From contig NZ_OY734020.1 of NCBI RefSeq assembly GCF_963455295.1, forward strand, positions 2,046,001 through 2,110,000: a stretch of 64,000 nt of DNA, in the 5' to 3' direction. Shown piece after piece: positions 1 to 9,043 of the stretch. The DNA comes from Candidatus Thiodiazotropha sp. CDECU1. Its GTDB lineage: Bacteria; Pseudomonadota; Gammaproteobacteria; Chromatiales; Chromatiaceae. A model generated the notes under the pieces. It was given only the letters and a program-made list of their open reading frames with translations. It was not told the DNA's origin and did not search any database. Position numbers and translations under genes: made by a program. Positions within the stretch are counted from its first letter, which is position 1. Each line of letters opens with the position of its first letter.

Positions 1-1
1 T

Positions 2-922
2 TTTGTCTGCAGCACATGCCACCAGAAAGATGGGCATGATGTGTCGGGTAGTCGCTATACCACCCAGGCCAAGGATACCCATGGCATCGATGTGCCGGGG
101 CGGGACGACAATATTCGTTCAACCTGCGAGTCCTGCCATGGTCTGAAGCCCCATGCAGCGACTGTGAATGACAAGCTTAACGATCATGCCAACAAGGTTG
201 CCTGTGCAACCTGCCACATACCCACCTACGCTCGGGGCGGCAGACCCACCAAGACATGGTGGGACTGGTCCACGGCAGGACGTATGAGCAAGGATGGCAA
301 ACATATCAAAACTAAGGATGCCCAGGGTTATGTGGACTATGTGACCAAGAAAGGATCTTTCGAATGGGGTGAGAACCTGATACCCGAATACGCCTGGTTC
401 TCAGGTAATATTCGTTATAAACAGCTGGATGAAAAGATCGATCCCAGCAGTGTCGTGGCCATCAATACCTTCGAGGGGAGCTATGCAGATCCCGATGCCA
501 GAATCTGGCCGTTCAAGGTGATGCGGGGTAAGCAGCCCTACGACAAAGGCAATAATACCCTGGTAACCACCCATCTGTTCGGCAAGGACAGTGATGCCTA
601 TTGGAAATCCTTTGACTGGAACCGGGCGATCAAGGCAGCCATGCAGGCCAGCAATGCCGACTACAGCGGTGAGTATGGTTTTATCGAAACCACCTACCAT
701 TGGCCATTGGCGCATATGGTGGCACCCAAGGAGGAGGCCCTCGGTTGTGAGGCTTGTCACGCGAAAGAGGGGCGGCTGAGTAAACTCACCGGGTTCTATA
801 TCCCCGGACGGGACAGTTACTACTGGCTCGATCTGATCGGTTGGCTGGCTGTTTTAGGTACTGTGGGGGGCGTCTCCATCCACGGACTGGGCCGGCTCCT
901 CTCGAAATCCAAGCGGGGATAA
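2..922 (+). CDS. Octaheme tetrathionate reductase-type cytochrome c, C-terminal part
   Basis: The reading frame is open from the first bases of the window, so the 5' end lies outside it. Four CXXCH heme-binding motifs are visible, at nt 8, 125, 203 and 746 (CSTCH, CESCH, CATCH, CEACH). The end carries one hydrophobic segment (DLIGWLAVLGTVGGVSIHGL) and a basic tail, so the protein should be anchored with its hemes in the periplasm. Spacing and the long heme-free middle part resemble the octaheme tetrathionate reductase family, which reduces tetrathionate, nitrite or hydroxylamine in vitro; the physiological substrate is not known. A cytochrome b gene follows after 4 bp and probably links it to the quinone pool. 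The substrate assignment is weak, the multiheme assignment strong. Confidence 0.8.
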   Translation, partial: FVCSTCHQKDGHDVSGSRYTTQAKDTHGIDVPGRDDNIRSTCESCHGLKPHAATVNDKLNDHANKVACATCHIPTYARGGRPTKTWWDWSTAGRMSKDGKHIKTKDAQGYVDYVTKKGSFEWGENLIPEYAWFSGNIRYKQLDEKIDPSSVVAINTFEGSYADPDARIWPFKVMRGKQPYDKGNNTLVTTHLFGKDSDAYWKSFDWNRAIKAAMQASNADYSGEYGFIETTYHWPLAHMVAPKEEALGCEACHAKEGRLSKLTGFYIPGRDSYYWLDLIGWLAVLGTVGGVSIHGLGRLLSKSKRG

Positions 923-926
923 GTCA

Positions 927-1529
927 ATGAGTGAAACCTACTATTTTACGCTGTTCGAACGACTCTGGCATTGGTCCCAGGCCCTGCTGATTATCGGCAT
1001 GTTGATCACCGGATTTGAAATCCATGGTAGCTATCATTTATTGGGATTTGAACAGGCAATCGACCTGCATACGATCATGGCATGGGTATTGATCGGTCTC
1101 TGGCTGCTTGCGCTATTCTGGCACACAACAACCGGGGAGTGGCGCCAGTATGTACCGAGCGATCCCGACTCTATGCTGGCATCGGTCAAGTACTATGCCA
1201 TCGGTATCTTTCTTGGAGCACCACACCCCTTTCACCGCAGGCGGGCGGAGAAACACAATCCTGTACAAAGGATGGTTTATCTGATGTTGACCATGGTCAT
1301 AACGCCCATCATTTGGATCAGCGGTTTGCTTTATCTGTTCTATCAATACTGGGCAATGATCGGTATTCAAGGTGTGCCACTGGGATTCGTGGCTGTGATA
1401 CACACCATTGGTGCCTTTGCCATGCTCTGCTTTATACCTGTACATCTCTACATGTCTTTAACAACCAGTGAGAAGCCATTTGGTTATCTGTTTGAAATGA
1501 TATTCGGTCATGAAGCCAACAAAAACTGA
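927..1529 (+). CDS. Cytochrome b561-type membrane subunit, partner of the multiheme cytochrome
   Basis: A 200-residue integral membrane protein with four or five hydrophobic segments and histidines placed as in the di-heme cytochrome b family of hydrogenases, formate dehydrogenases and thiosulfate reductases (FERLWHWSQ near residue 10, DLHTIMAWV near 47, IHTIGAF near 155, PVHLYMSL near 170). It starts 4 bp after the octaheme-type cytochrome and is surely cotranscribed. The likely role is electron exchange between quinol and the periplasmic multiheme protein. Direction of electron flow cannot be told from sequence. Confidence 0.8.
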   Translation: MSETYYFTLFERLWHWSQALLIIGMLITGFEIHGSYHLLGFEQAIDLHTIMAWVLIGLWLLALFWHTTTGEWRQYVPSDPDSMLASVKYYAIGIFLGAPHPFHRRRAEKHNPVQRMVYLMLTMVITPIIWISGLLYLFYQYWAMIGIQGVPLGFVAVIHTIGAFAMLCFIPVHLYMSLTTSEKPFGYLFEMIFGHEANKN

Positions 1530-1582
1530 TACCTGAACCTGGCAATGGATAAGAAAGAGAAAATCAGCAATAAATAGCTTAT

Positions 1583-1618
1583 TTCATATAGGGTGCGGTA
1601 AGCCGTACCCTATATGAA
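1583..1618. repeat. Palindromic REP-like hairpin (GTGCGG type), terminator-like
   Basis: A 16-bp imperfect inverted repeat around a TAAG loop, with core GGGTGCGGTAAGCCGTACCC flanked by TATATGAA/TTCATATA. The single mismatch would still pair as G-U in RNA. It lies 54 bp after the cytochrome b stop and could end that transcript. The core is a diverged member of the repeat family seen at 37.7, 57.0 and 63.1 kb. Confidence 0.7.
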
Positions 1619-1665
1619 CTACCGGTATCAATCCGTGGAATACTTTTTTACCGGGTTGATCAGGT

Positions 1666-1829
1666 TCATTCTCTTGATGCGGGCACAACGCGTAGAGATA
1701 CAGATTTCCCACTTCTTAATACCCTCATCTCAGTCTCTTCTCCAGGCTTCAAATCCGCCAGTGCATTCATGAAGTCGTGGATCGTCTCTATCTGAACACC
1801 ATAAAGCCCACACAATTCTGTGCCGGCGA
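1666..1829 (-). pseudogene. Duplicated 3' end of the M28 peptidase gene (PDZ tail relic)
   Basis: This stretch matches the last ~165 bp of the peptidase gene at 4322-7243 almost base for base (roughly 1645-1815 against 4300-4470). The peptidase frame is kept and still closes with a stop (TGA instead of TAA) after VPASRE. Towards its N-terminal side the match breaks up, with about four residues missing and a stop soon after. No start or catalytic part exists, so it is a relic. It lies in the same orientation as the intact gene, so the two copies form direct repeats around the 1.8-4.3 kb segment. Confidence 0.85.
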
Positions 1830-1925
1830 GTTGGAAGTGACCATCTTATCTTGGAGTCCGGCCGCGATGTTCTATCCGTCGGTTCTGGGAACTGGAGCCA
1901 AATGCGTGGCTGTTGTTTGATCACT

Positions 1926-2615
1926 TCAGGGTAATACACATTTATCCAGGTTCTTTTGGTAAGGACGATTACATATCCATTTTGTGCCGGTAAAATCAAG
2001 GTGAGCTTGCGGAGGTATTTTTACAGCGAGACACTGCTCTCTCTTCGCCAGGTAACCTCGATGGCACTTCCAGCCAGGTCCATATGGAGACTCTGTCAAG
2101 TATCCGTTGGTAGGTACTTTAATCGCCGCACATGCCTTACCGACCGCTCGATACCCACGCTCGCACTTCCAGCCAGAATCGTTTGAGGAGTCTGTCAAAT
2201 AACCGTGTTGGGGTACCTTGATGGCAACGCAAGCCTGTTTAACTGATCGGTATCCTCTATTGCAATCCCACCCGGATCCATATGCAGAGTCTGTCAGATA
2301 CCCATTTGTGGGTACCTTGATAGCAATACAGGATCGGTCTAGTTTCCGATATCCCCAATCGCATTCCCAACCTTGCCCGTAGGACTTATGTGTCAGGTAT
2401 GCGTTAGCAGGTAGATTGATGGCAATACAGTTATTGTCTACCTCGCGGTAGCCTTGATCACATGCCCATCCATATCCATATTTCGATGCACTTGCATGTT
2501 CTGGTATCTCGGGAGAACTTTCCAAAGCAACTACTTGGTTGGGAACCACTACGATAAATAAGATGACCATCAGAAACTGAATTCCACTGGAATTTAGTCG
2601 TCGATTAGGATTCAT
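1926..2615 (-). CDS. Secreted Cys-rich tandem-repeat protein
   Basis: A 229-residue protein with a signal peptide (hydrophobic run FLMVILFIVVVPNQVVA). The mature part is five tandem 33-residue units plus a degenerate sixth. Each unit follows G-x-G-W-x-C-x-x-G-Y-R-x6-C-x-A-I-K-V-P-x-N-G-Y-L-T-x-S, giving two cysteines per unit that probably form a disulfide. The period is 99 bp in DNA. No catalytic motif is seen; a periplasmic or extracellular binding or adhesin-like role is possible but is only inference. It lies inside the accessory segment flanked by the duplicated peptidase tail. The repeat reading is certain, the function unknown. Confidence 0.75.
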   Translation of the reverse strand: MNPNRRLNSSGIQFLMVILFIVVVPNQVVALESSPEIPEHASASKYGYGWACDQGYREVDNNCIAINLPANAYLTHKSYGQGWECDWGYRKLDRSCIAIKVPTNGYLTDSAYGSGWDCNRGYRSVKQACVAIKVPQHGYLTDSSNDSGWKCERGYRAVGKACAAIKVPTNGYLTESPYGPGWKCHRGYLAKREQCLAVKIPPQAHLDFTGTKWICNRPYQKNLDKCVLP

Positions 2616-3318
2616 GAGCTATTCTCTGATTAATCAGTGTGTATTGAAGTTTGTATTCCAATGAGTCGGAATCAATGGAAGCCGGAATTAAAAGTAATAA
2701 CCAACGACTGAAGGAGAAATGATCTCAGGAAGGCAGTCAGGGGGTGGTTATCTAACTTGTGTAAAGTATACATGAAATTCTGGTAAAAAGCCCTGACGTC
2801 TTGTGACAAAGGAAATCCAGTAGAAAAACTTATACATTGTGTTCAGCAAATATGATTAAAACGCTCGCCTATGGGTTGATCGAACTAGTAGGGGAGATCT
2901 CACTTCATTAGCTGAGTTAATTTGCTTGACAGATACAATGAGAGGATACTGTCTTTTCCCTGCTGGCCCAGTTGCGCAGGGTAGCCGGTTTGCCAACCTG
3001 GTTAAACTGTAGACACTACCAACACTTCGTCTGACAGCAACTGTTTAGATAAAACTGCTACAGGATTCACGATGAATCCCCCGTCTGTGTCTATTAAAAA
3101 GACCAATATCAGAATAGCGACTGGGAAATATGTTCTTCATGAGGTGAATGCCATATTACTAAAATTATTAGCTCTGTGACCTGTTTTTTTTCAAGCTGTA
3201 TCAAGTCACTGCGAGAAAAAATAAAAATATAATTAGCATAACTTCAACTATACTGAGTTATATTCCTCTCCGTCTGATTGCAAAGGAATCTGCCCTCTTA
3301 CACAATAAGGAAACAGTA
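2616..3318. other. Gene-free stretch of about 700 bp
   Basis: No ORF with a convincing ribosome binding site is visible on either strand. The DNA is richer in A+T than its surroundings, as in the whole 1.8-4.3 kb segment. A short GC-rich patch near 2960-3000 contains small inverted repeats but no match to a riboswitch I know. Promoters for the genes at 2615 (leftward) and 3319 (rightward) must lie here. Confidence 0.5.
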
Positions 3319-3528
3319 ATGTACCGTCTGATGAAGTCAGAAAAGTTCACCCTAAACTACTTGCTCTCCGGATCCTCGTCACTATATCGCCAAATTCCTG
3401 TCAACCAATTCCTTCAATTCAGTAAAGCAGTGGATGCTTGCAATGTTGCTAACAGGAGCGGTGAATCCCGTTTCTACATTCTCAATGATTATGGTAAGGA
3501 ATTATACGAGGATTCGTGGATTGACTGA
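3319..3528 (+). CDS. Small hypothetical protein, 69 aa
   Basis: ATG preceded by AAGGAAACAGTA, a reasonable ribosome binding site at normal spacing. The product is a soluble, mixed-charge 69-residue protein without signal peptide or membrane segment (starts MYRLMKSEKF, ends YEDSWID). I recognise no family. It is the first of three short rightward genes in the accessory segment. Confidence 0.5.
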   Translation: MYRLMKSEKFTLNYLLSGSSSLYRQIPVNQFLQFSKAVDACNVANRSGESRFYILNDYGKELYEDSWID

Positions 3529-3750
3529 GCAGGTTTTGTGAGTCATGGGGAAATGATTTTCACTCGGAGAGAATCACCTTCTTTCATCTCGTTTTCGTAG
3601 GTTGCTCACTGACAAAAGAGCACGCCGTATAAATCTCCTGAGAGCAGGAAAATGATTACAACACATGCCAAAGGTCGTTTACCAAGCTTGGTTGCAGCCG
3701 CGGCTCAGATAGAGCTATACCATGTCCATTTAAAATAAGGAGCTATACCC

Positions 3751-3879
3751 ATGAGCAAGAACCGGCTAAGCAATAGAGAGGCGAAAAAGAAACCGACCAT
3801 GACTCTCCGTGAGAGACGGGCGGCGAAGAAGTCTAAGAAGGAAACTAAAACGTTCTTAGGGGATGAACGGTCACGATGA
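3751..3879 (+). CDS. Very small basic protein, 42 aa
   Basis: An ATG 8 bp after AAGGAG opens a 42-codon frame ending TGA. The product is highly basic (MSKNRLSNREAKKKPTM..., with RERRAAKKSKKE) and has no hydrophobic part; it could bind nucleic acid or the ribosome, but nothing proves it. The strong Shine-Dalgarno sequence is the main support. Confidence 0.5.
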   Translation: MSKNRLSNREAKKKPTMTLRERRAAKKSKKETKTFLGDERSR

Positions 3880-3944
3880 GTTTTATTAAACTGAGAGTTT
3901 ATAACTATATTGATCTTAAATCATACCAGTGAACAGGGTTTGAC

Positions 3945-4247
3945 GTGAAATTAACCACCCACAGAACAGTTGATTCAGGAAACACAGGGGTTTCCTTTCC
4001 GCGACTTGAGTGTTGGAATAGTATGACAAAAATGGCTACCATTGCAGCGCAATTCAAAAAACAACGTGTGCTTTGCAGGATCTCACAGAAAACCTTGAGA
4101 GATAAGTTCTGCGCCTCAGATGAGGATCCCATGCACTCTGTCGCTCAGCACCGAATAGCTATACATAAAGCGGCGGCAATGCTCATCGAAAACGAGACCT
4201 ACGAAGAGGATGGCTCCGTTCTTATCCTCGCATGTCATCTTTCGTAG
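3945..4247 (+). CDS. DUF1488 family protein
   Basis: 100 residues from a GTG start. The pattern V-S-F-P-R-L-E-x-W, a middle part with V-L-C-R-I-S-Q-K-T-L, then HRIAIHKAAAMLI and a closing DGSVLILACHL fits the DUF1488 family of small proteobacterial proteins of unknown function. No membrane segment. The GTG start has no strong ribosome binding site; an ATG at 4023 would remove the conserved N-terminal strand, so GTG is preferred. It lies just downstream of the convergent peptidase gene. Confidence 0.6.
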   Translation: MKLTTHRTVDSGNTGVSFPRLECWNSMTKMATIAAQFKKQRVLCRISQKTLRDKFCASDEDPMHSVAQHRIAIHKAAAMLIENETYEEDGSVLILACHLS

Positions 4248-4321
4248 GAGTAAGTAAGTACAAATTACTTTATGACCGCTCTTGGCTGAGACCATGTAAA
4301 TTTTTACCAGGTTGGTGATAC

Positions 4322-7243
4322 TTACTCTCTTGATGCGGGCACAACGCGTAGAGATACAGATTTCCCACTTCTTAATACCCTCATCTCAGTCTCTTCTCCA
4401 GGCTTCAAACCCGCCAGCGCATTCATGAAGTCGTGGATCGTCTCTACTTGAACACCATCAAGCCCAATCAGTATGTCACCGTTTTGTATGCCGGCCTTTT
4501 CGGCAGGTCCGCCCTTGACCGCGCCTTGCAGTTTTACACCTTTCACCGCTTCATCCTGACCATAAGCGGGGATCGTACCCAGATAGGCGCGCAGATGTTT
4601 TCTGGAGAGTCCACTCTGCTTGCGGGTAACCTCCAGATAGTCGGGGTCCGTATCGGATCGAGCCAGGGAGCGGGTGATACCAGACATTAGTCGGGTGATC
4701 TTCTGCATCCCCTCATAGTTGAGCTGTTCGGCCCTGTCTCTGGGTGTGGAATAGTCTTCATGGGCGCCCGTGAATGCATTCAGGACAGGTACCCCTTGCA
4801 TGTAAAAAGGGGTCGAGTCCGTGGGTAGATAGGGATCCGCTTTGGTGGCGATGGCAAGGCCCACCGGCACATTCCTGCGTTCAATCTCCCGGGACCAGGT
4901 GTCACTCGAACCGGTTCCCTGCAGATAGAGCTTCTGCCGAAGATGCCCAATCATATCCATGTTGAGATAGGCGCTCACCTTGCCACTCAGGGTCTTGCCG
5001 GCAGCAAGCTGATCGACAAAATGGGCAGAGCCGAGGGTGCCTAGTTCCTCACCGGACCAGGCGGTGAAAAGAATATCCCGCTTACTCCCCAACTTGCCTG
5101 ACCTTTTCAGGCCAGTCAGATATTGGGCACTCTCCAGCAGGGCGGCCACCCCCGAGGCATTGTCATCCGCACCATAGTGGATTTCACCCTGTTCATCACT
5201 ACCTGCCAGGGAACCCGATACCTCCCCACGTCCCAGGTGATCGAGATGGGCGCCCAGGATGACGGGCGCCATCTGCGAGGGTTTGTCTGCAGGCAGTCTG
5301 GCGATAACATTCCGGCCCTGGCGTTTTTCCCGCAGGATCGCCAGCTCGGTGGATAGGGTGACACCGGGGATGGTAAATCCCTCTACCGACTCCCCGGTAT
5401 CGAGTTGGTGTTGAAGCTGCTTTAGTTCCTTTCCGACTGCAGTCAGGATACGCGAAGCAAGATCGTCACTGATGGAGATGGCCGCTATGGAGCTACTGGC
5501 GCTATTCGCCTCCATCTCCAGATCGATCAACTGTTGTTTCGCTTCCGCCCCGGGTCCGGTCACCACGATCACGCCTAACGCACCCCGGCGTTTCGCCACC
5601 GATACCTTATAGTCCAGATCGGAGTAGTGCAGCAGATGACGTCGCCATTCCGCTGTTACCGATTCCGGTTGAAACCGAAACAGCATGACCCACTTGTTCA
5701 TAACATCCAGATCACCATAGGAGTCATAGTCGGGTATGTTGTCCAGGCCAGGTGCGTCAATACCATAACCCGCGAAGACGATGCCGCCATTTGATACTTG
5801 ACCGTTTCGGGAGAGGGCCAGGGGACGCCAATCCTGATGCAATCTGATTGGATCTGATTCCTCCAGCCCGGTAATTTGAAGACTGTTTCCATCGCCCAGG
5901 CTGGCGCCGGCACTGAAGGAGAAAACCTGGATATAGTCATTGTCACCCCCAGGCTCGAGGCCCAATTGCTGGAAAACAGATGCTATATAACGGGTGGCGC
6001 GTAGTTCGCCTTCACTTCCGGTGAGTCGTCCCTCCATCTCAACACTGCTCAACCGGGTGACATGTTGGCGCAGGTCCTCGCTGCTGATGGCATCTGATGT
6101 GGTGGGCAGATTGACAGCGGATTGATCCTTGTCATCACCCTTTCCAGGACTATCCAGTCCCAACAGGTGACGTGCATTGTCGTCATCCCAATCGGCAATG
6201 AAGATCTGGCTTGTCTTGTTGGTACTGCGCTTCGATGTCCACGAGAGCCGGTTACCGTCTGGTGAGAATACCGGGAGTCCATCAAATCCCATGGTATGGG
6301 TGACCCTGACCGGTTTCTGTTTACCCTGCGCGTCCACCAGATAGAGCTCGAAATTGGCAAAGCCTTCGAGATTGGAGGCGAAGATCAGATAGTCGCCGCT
6401 GGGATGGAAGAAGGGTGCCCAGGACATGACGCCCATATGGGTGAGTTGCTGCTCTTTACCACTGGCGAGATCCATGCTGTAGATCTCGGCCTGGCTGCCA
6501 TCCTCGGAGAAGCGGCGCCAGGTGATTTTAGTGCCGTCGAAACTGAAAAAGGGGCCGCCGTCATAACCGGGTGAACGGGTCAGTTGGCGGACTTTTGATC
6601 CGTCGGCATTCATCAGATAGAGATCCATCATGAACGATTTGTCGTGTTCGAAGATCTTCTTCTCAGCCTCACTCATCTCACCCGAGTAGGCGCGTCTGTT
6701 GGAGGCAAAGACTATCTGCTCTCCGTCGGGTGAATAGGCGGCCTCTGCATCATAGCCAATGGTATGGGTCAGATTCTTACGTTCACCGGTGGCGACAATC
6801 TGTTGGTAGATATCGAAGTTCCGGTCGTAGTCCCAGCTGTAGCGGCGCTGTTGACCAGATGCCCTGAAATCAAGCTCCTGCTGCATCTTGTCTCGAGCAT
6901 CCGGATCATGGTGAGTGGAGGCATAGAGAACCTTGCTGTTGGATGGATGTATCCAGGCGCAGGTGGTCTTGCCATAGCCGGGGGATATCCGCTCTACATC
7001 GCCGTTCTCCAGATCCATCAGGTAGATCTGGTAGAAGGGATTGGTGTCATCACGCTCGGATTGAAACACCATGCGACTGCCGTCGGCACTGAAATAGCCT
7101 TCACCGGCGCGACGCCCCTCAAAGGTCAGCTGACGAATATTGGATAACAGGCGCGCTTCTGATTCCGCAGGCGTATCAGCATTGAGGGGAAACACAGTAC
7201 AGAGCGATAACAAACAGACAGCTGTGATCAGACGCTTCGACAT
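4322..7243 (-). CDS. Secreted TolB-propeller / M28 aminopeptidase / PDZ protein
   Basis: 973 residues from the ATG at 7243, chosen because AAGGAG lies 7 bp upstream and a clear signal peptide follows (MSKRLITAVCLLSLCTVFPLNA). The order is: WD40/TolB-like beta-propeller repeats (residues ~40-400, with SPDGEQIVFASNR and SPDGNRLSWTSKR blades), a PA-like insert, the M28 zinc peptidase core (LGAHLDHLG, GADDNASGVAALLE, WSGEELGTLGS, LNMDMIGHL, and a final His in TGAHEDYSTPRD), and a C-terminal PDZ domain (GGPAEKAGIQNGDILIGLDG). All metal ligands expected for two zinc ions are present. It should be a periplasmic or exported aminopeptidase. A longer in-frame start at 7381 would bury the signal peptide and is rejected. 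The last ~165 bp are duplicated at 1.65-1.83 kb. Confidence 0.9.
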   Translation of the reverse strand: MSKRLITAVCLLSLCTVFPLNADTPAESEARLLSNIRQLTFEGRRAGEGYFSADGSRMVFQSERDDTNPFYQIYLMDLENGDVERISPGYGKTTCAWIHPSNSKVLYASTHHDPDARDKMQQELDFRASGQQRRYSWDYDRNFDIYQQIVATGERKNLTHTIGYDAEAAYSPDGEQIVFASNRRAYSGEMSEAEKKIFEHDKSFMMDLYLMNADGSKVRQLTRSPGYDGGPFFSFDGTKITWRRFSEDGSQAEIYSMDLASGKEQQLTHMGVMSWAPFFHPSGDYLIFASNLEGFANFELYLVDAQGKQKPVRVTHTMGFDGLPVFSPDGNRLSWTSKRSTNKTSQIFIADWDDDNARHLLGLDSPGKGDDKDQSAVNLPTTSDAISSEDLRQHVTRLSSVEMEGRLTGSEGELRATRYIASVFQQLGLEPGGDNDYIQVFSFSAGASLGDGNSLQITGLEESDPIRLHQDWRPLALSRNGQVSNGGIVFAGYGIDAPGLDNIPDYDSYGDLDVMNKWVMLFRFQPESVTAEWRRHLLHYSDLDYKVSVAKRRGALGVIVVTGPGAEAKQQLIDLEMEANSASSSIAAISISDDLASRILTAVGKELKQLQHQLDTGESVEGFTIPGVTLSTELAILREKRQGRNVIARLPADKPSQMAPVILGAHLDHLGRGEVSGSLAGSDEQGEIHYGADDNASGVAALLESAQYLTGLKRSGKLGSKRDILFTAWSGEELGTLGSAHFVDQLAAGKTLSGKVSAYLNMDMIGHLRQKLYLQGTGSSDTWSREIERRNVPVGLAIATKADPYLPTDSTPFYMQGVPVLNAFTGAHEDYSTPRDRAEQLNYEGMQKITRLMSGITRSLARSDTDPDYLEVTRKQSGLSRKHLRAYLGTIPAYGQDEAVKGVKLQGAVKGGPAEKAGIQNGDILIGLDGVQVETIHDFMNALAGLKPGEETEMRVLRSGKSVSLRVVPASRE

Positions 7244-7423
7244 CTCTCGACTCCTTGATCTTACGACATGTGCGGATGAGCACAATTTAACAGATGCTGG
7301 TGGATCAGGGAGCATACTCGGAGTGAGGTATTTTTTCACACTCAATGTGTGATGTGCGTAGCTATCCTTGTGCGTCAGCAAGATCCAGACTTAGGGCATA
7401 TAACATAGCACGGGGGTGAGGAG

Positions 7424-8113
7424 ATGGGTGATTACACACTGGGTGCAAGAGGGTCGCGCTTCAACCTGGGTAATTTTCAATTGCGGCTTGATCCTGAAAT
7501 CGAGGCACAGATGTCACAGATAAGGGCAGGCAGCCTTCCGCCACGTATACAACGCCTGTTTCTGCAGCCAAATTGGCGCAGCTTCGATCGTAATCTGCTC
7601 AACTACATGATGTTACAGACACCCGCTTCGACAGCACCTTCGACACCACCAGCAGCGGGTCCGGCAACACCCAGACCGGGGCAGGTTGGTGACGTCATGC
7701 GCGCGGTGTGGCTGTTACCGCCAGTTCAGCAGACCGCAAATCGACTATTGCAGGATAGTCAAAGAAGACTGCGACGAGAGTGGAATCAGGGCGGTGTCGG
7801 AACTCAGATCATGATGGTTACCGCGGCAGCTACGGTTGTCGGTACATCCCTTACCGCACTGCTGATCAATCAGCAAACGAGGGAGCTTGTACTCGGATTT
7901 GTTAATGGGCGACAGCTCCCTGTACCCGGGTTACGGGGTTTCTCGGTGCAGTTGAGAGGACGCGGCCGTGGAGGCGGTGCGCAGTTGCGCAATATTGGTG
8001 GTAGCGGTGTGAGTGTACGTGGTGGCGCGTCTCATTCCGCAACAACGGGGAATATCGATTGGGATGTAGGTATGACGCTCGATCTAACCCAATTGGTTCC
8101 GGCACTGCGTTAG
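7424..8113 (+). CDS. Hypothetical protein with Gly/Arg-rich tail
   Basis: 229 residues, ATG directly after a purine-rich GGTGAGGAG. A Pro/Thr/Ala-rich linker lies at ~65-90, a weakly hydrophobic helix at ~130-145 (MMVTAAATVVGTSLTALLI), and a Gly/Arg-rich tail with alternating short strands (SVQLRGRGRGGGAQLRNIGG) ends in DWDVGMTLDLTQLVPALR. The end resembles an outer-surface beta strand pattern. No family recognised. It stands alone between the peptidase and the convergent dsrE2. Confidence 0.5.
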   Translation: MGDYTLGARGSRFNLGNFQLRLDPEIEAQMSQIRAGSLPPRIQRLFLQPNWRSFDRNLLNYMMLQTPASTAPSTPPAAGPATPRPGQVGDVMRAVWLLPPVQQTANRLLQDSQRRLRREWNQGGVGTQIMMVTAAATVVGTSLTALLINQQTRELVLGFVNGRQLPVPGLRGFSVQLRGRGRGGGAQLRNIGGSGVSVRGGASHSATTGNIDWDVGMTLDLTQLVPALR

Positions 8114-8148
8114 TGCATCCCCCCATGTGGGGGGAGTCATTCCAAGCC

Positions 8149-8754
8149 TCAGATAAACAGATTGACGTCAGCCTTCATGGCGCGCGGTAGAAAACTTGCC
8201 GCGCCGACCCACTCTTCAATCTCGGTGATGAAATCATCCTTACCGTAATCGAACAGATCCACGGTCATCTGGCAGGCGACCAATTTGACTTCAGCCTCCA
8301 CGCACATCTCACGCAGCACTTCGATACTGGCGATGCCTTTATTGTTCATGGTCTTTTTCATCAGGCCGGTGGCCATGGATTCAAAACCCGGCACGAGTGT
8401 CATCACCGATGTCGGCATGGGCAACTCCTTGCCTTTGATCCAGGTGGGGCCCTCCGGTAGTTTCATCGGCATGGCGGGGTTACCCAGGGGGCTCACTTTG
8501 AGATCCAGGGTCTGCTTCAACAGGTTCAGTCCATAGAAGGTAAAAAAGATGGAGACATCCCAACCCAAGGCGGCTGCCGTGGAGGCGAGTATGAAGGGTG
8601 GATAGGCCATATCCAGGGTTCCCTTAGTGGCGATGATCGTCATCGAGGGGATATGCGCCGCTTCCCGTTCCGCCATCTTTTCGGCAAATCGTTGATCAAA
8701 CCAGTTGTCCAGATCCTTGCTCGGGATATCGATCAGTGATGCAGTATTACTCAT
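8149..8754 (-). CDS. dsrE2: DsrE2-like sulfur-carrier/peroxiredoxin-fold protein
   Basis: 201 residues of the DsrE/DsrF-like fold, large DsrE2 subtype. Hallmarks are TIIATKGTLDMAYPPFILASTAAALGWDVSIFFTFYGLNLL, a hydrophobic stretch that may be membrane-associated, and a conserved cysteine in LVACQMTVDLFDY near residue 170. DsrE2 proteins in sulfur oxidisers take part in sulfur transfer with TusA and rhodanese. Here tusA lies 20 bp upstream on the same strand, the classic partner. The pair is probably one operon driven from the operator-bearing promoter at 9044. No rhodanese gene is adjacent. Confidence 0.85.
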   Translation of the reverse strand: MSNTASLIDIPSKDLDNWFDQRFAEKMAEREAAHIPSMTIIATKGTLDMAYPPFILASTAAALGWDVSIFFTFYGLNLLKQTLDLKVSPLGNPAMPMKLPEGPTWIKGKELPMPTSVMTLVPGFESMATGLMKKTMNNKGIASIEVLREMCVEAEVKLVACQMTVDLFDYGKDDFITEIEEWVGAASFLPRAMKADVNLFI

Positions 8755-8774
8755 GATAGCCTCCTATGGGATTC

Positions 8775-9005
8775 TCAAGCCTTGCGAATTCTGAAAAAGA
8801 ATCCGTCTTCGATCTCTTCACTGGAGACCATCTCATGACCGGTTTGACTACAGAATGAGTCCAGGTCCTTTACGGAACCGGGATCGCTTGCAGTGATCTC
8901 CAGAATCTCCCCCGATGAGAGGGCTGCAATCGCCTTTTTGGTCCGGAGTATGGGCAAGGGACAGTTCAGACCGCGGGCGTCGAGGGTGTGTGTTGTCTGA
9001 TTCAT
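8775..9005 (-). CDS. tusA: TusA-type sulfur carrier protein
   Basis: 76 residues with the defining N-terminal motif LDARGLNCPLPILRTKKAI; the cysteine of the CPxP motif (Cys15) carries the persulfide. Length and fold match TusA. In sulfur oxidisers TusA passes sulfane sulfur to DsrE-type proteins or the sHdr/Dsr pathway, and its partner dsrE2 follows directly. The 70-bp gap upstream holds a TetR-type operator. Confidence 0.92.
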   Translation of the reverse strand: MNQTTHTLDARGLNCPLPILRTKKAIAALSSGEILEITASDPGSVKDLDSFCSQTGHEMVSSEEIEDGFFFRIRKA

Positions 9006-9043
9006 CTCATTTCTCCTTTACATCATTTAAACAGCTAAAAGAT

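Noticed and set aside
1730-1999. 89-residue minus-strand ORF
   Set aside because: It reads the duplicated peptidase tail in a wrong frame and the end of the repeat-protein gene out of frame.
2958-2975. TGGCCCAGTTGC as a sigma-54 promoter
   Set aside because: The GG-to-GC distance is three bases too short.
2930-3050. Possible riboswitch (c-di-GMP-like) before the small gene at 3319
   Set aside because: A few GC-rich pairs can form, but the conserved bases of known classes are missing.
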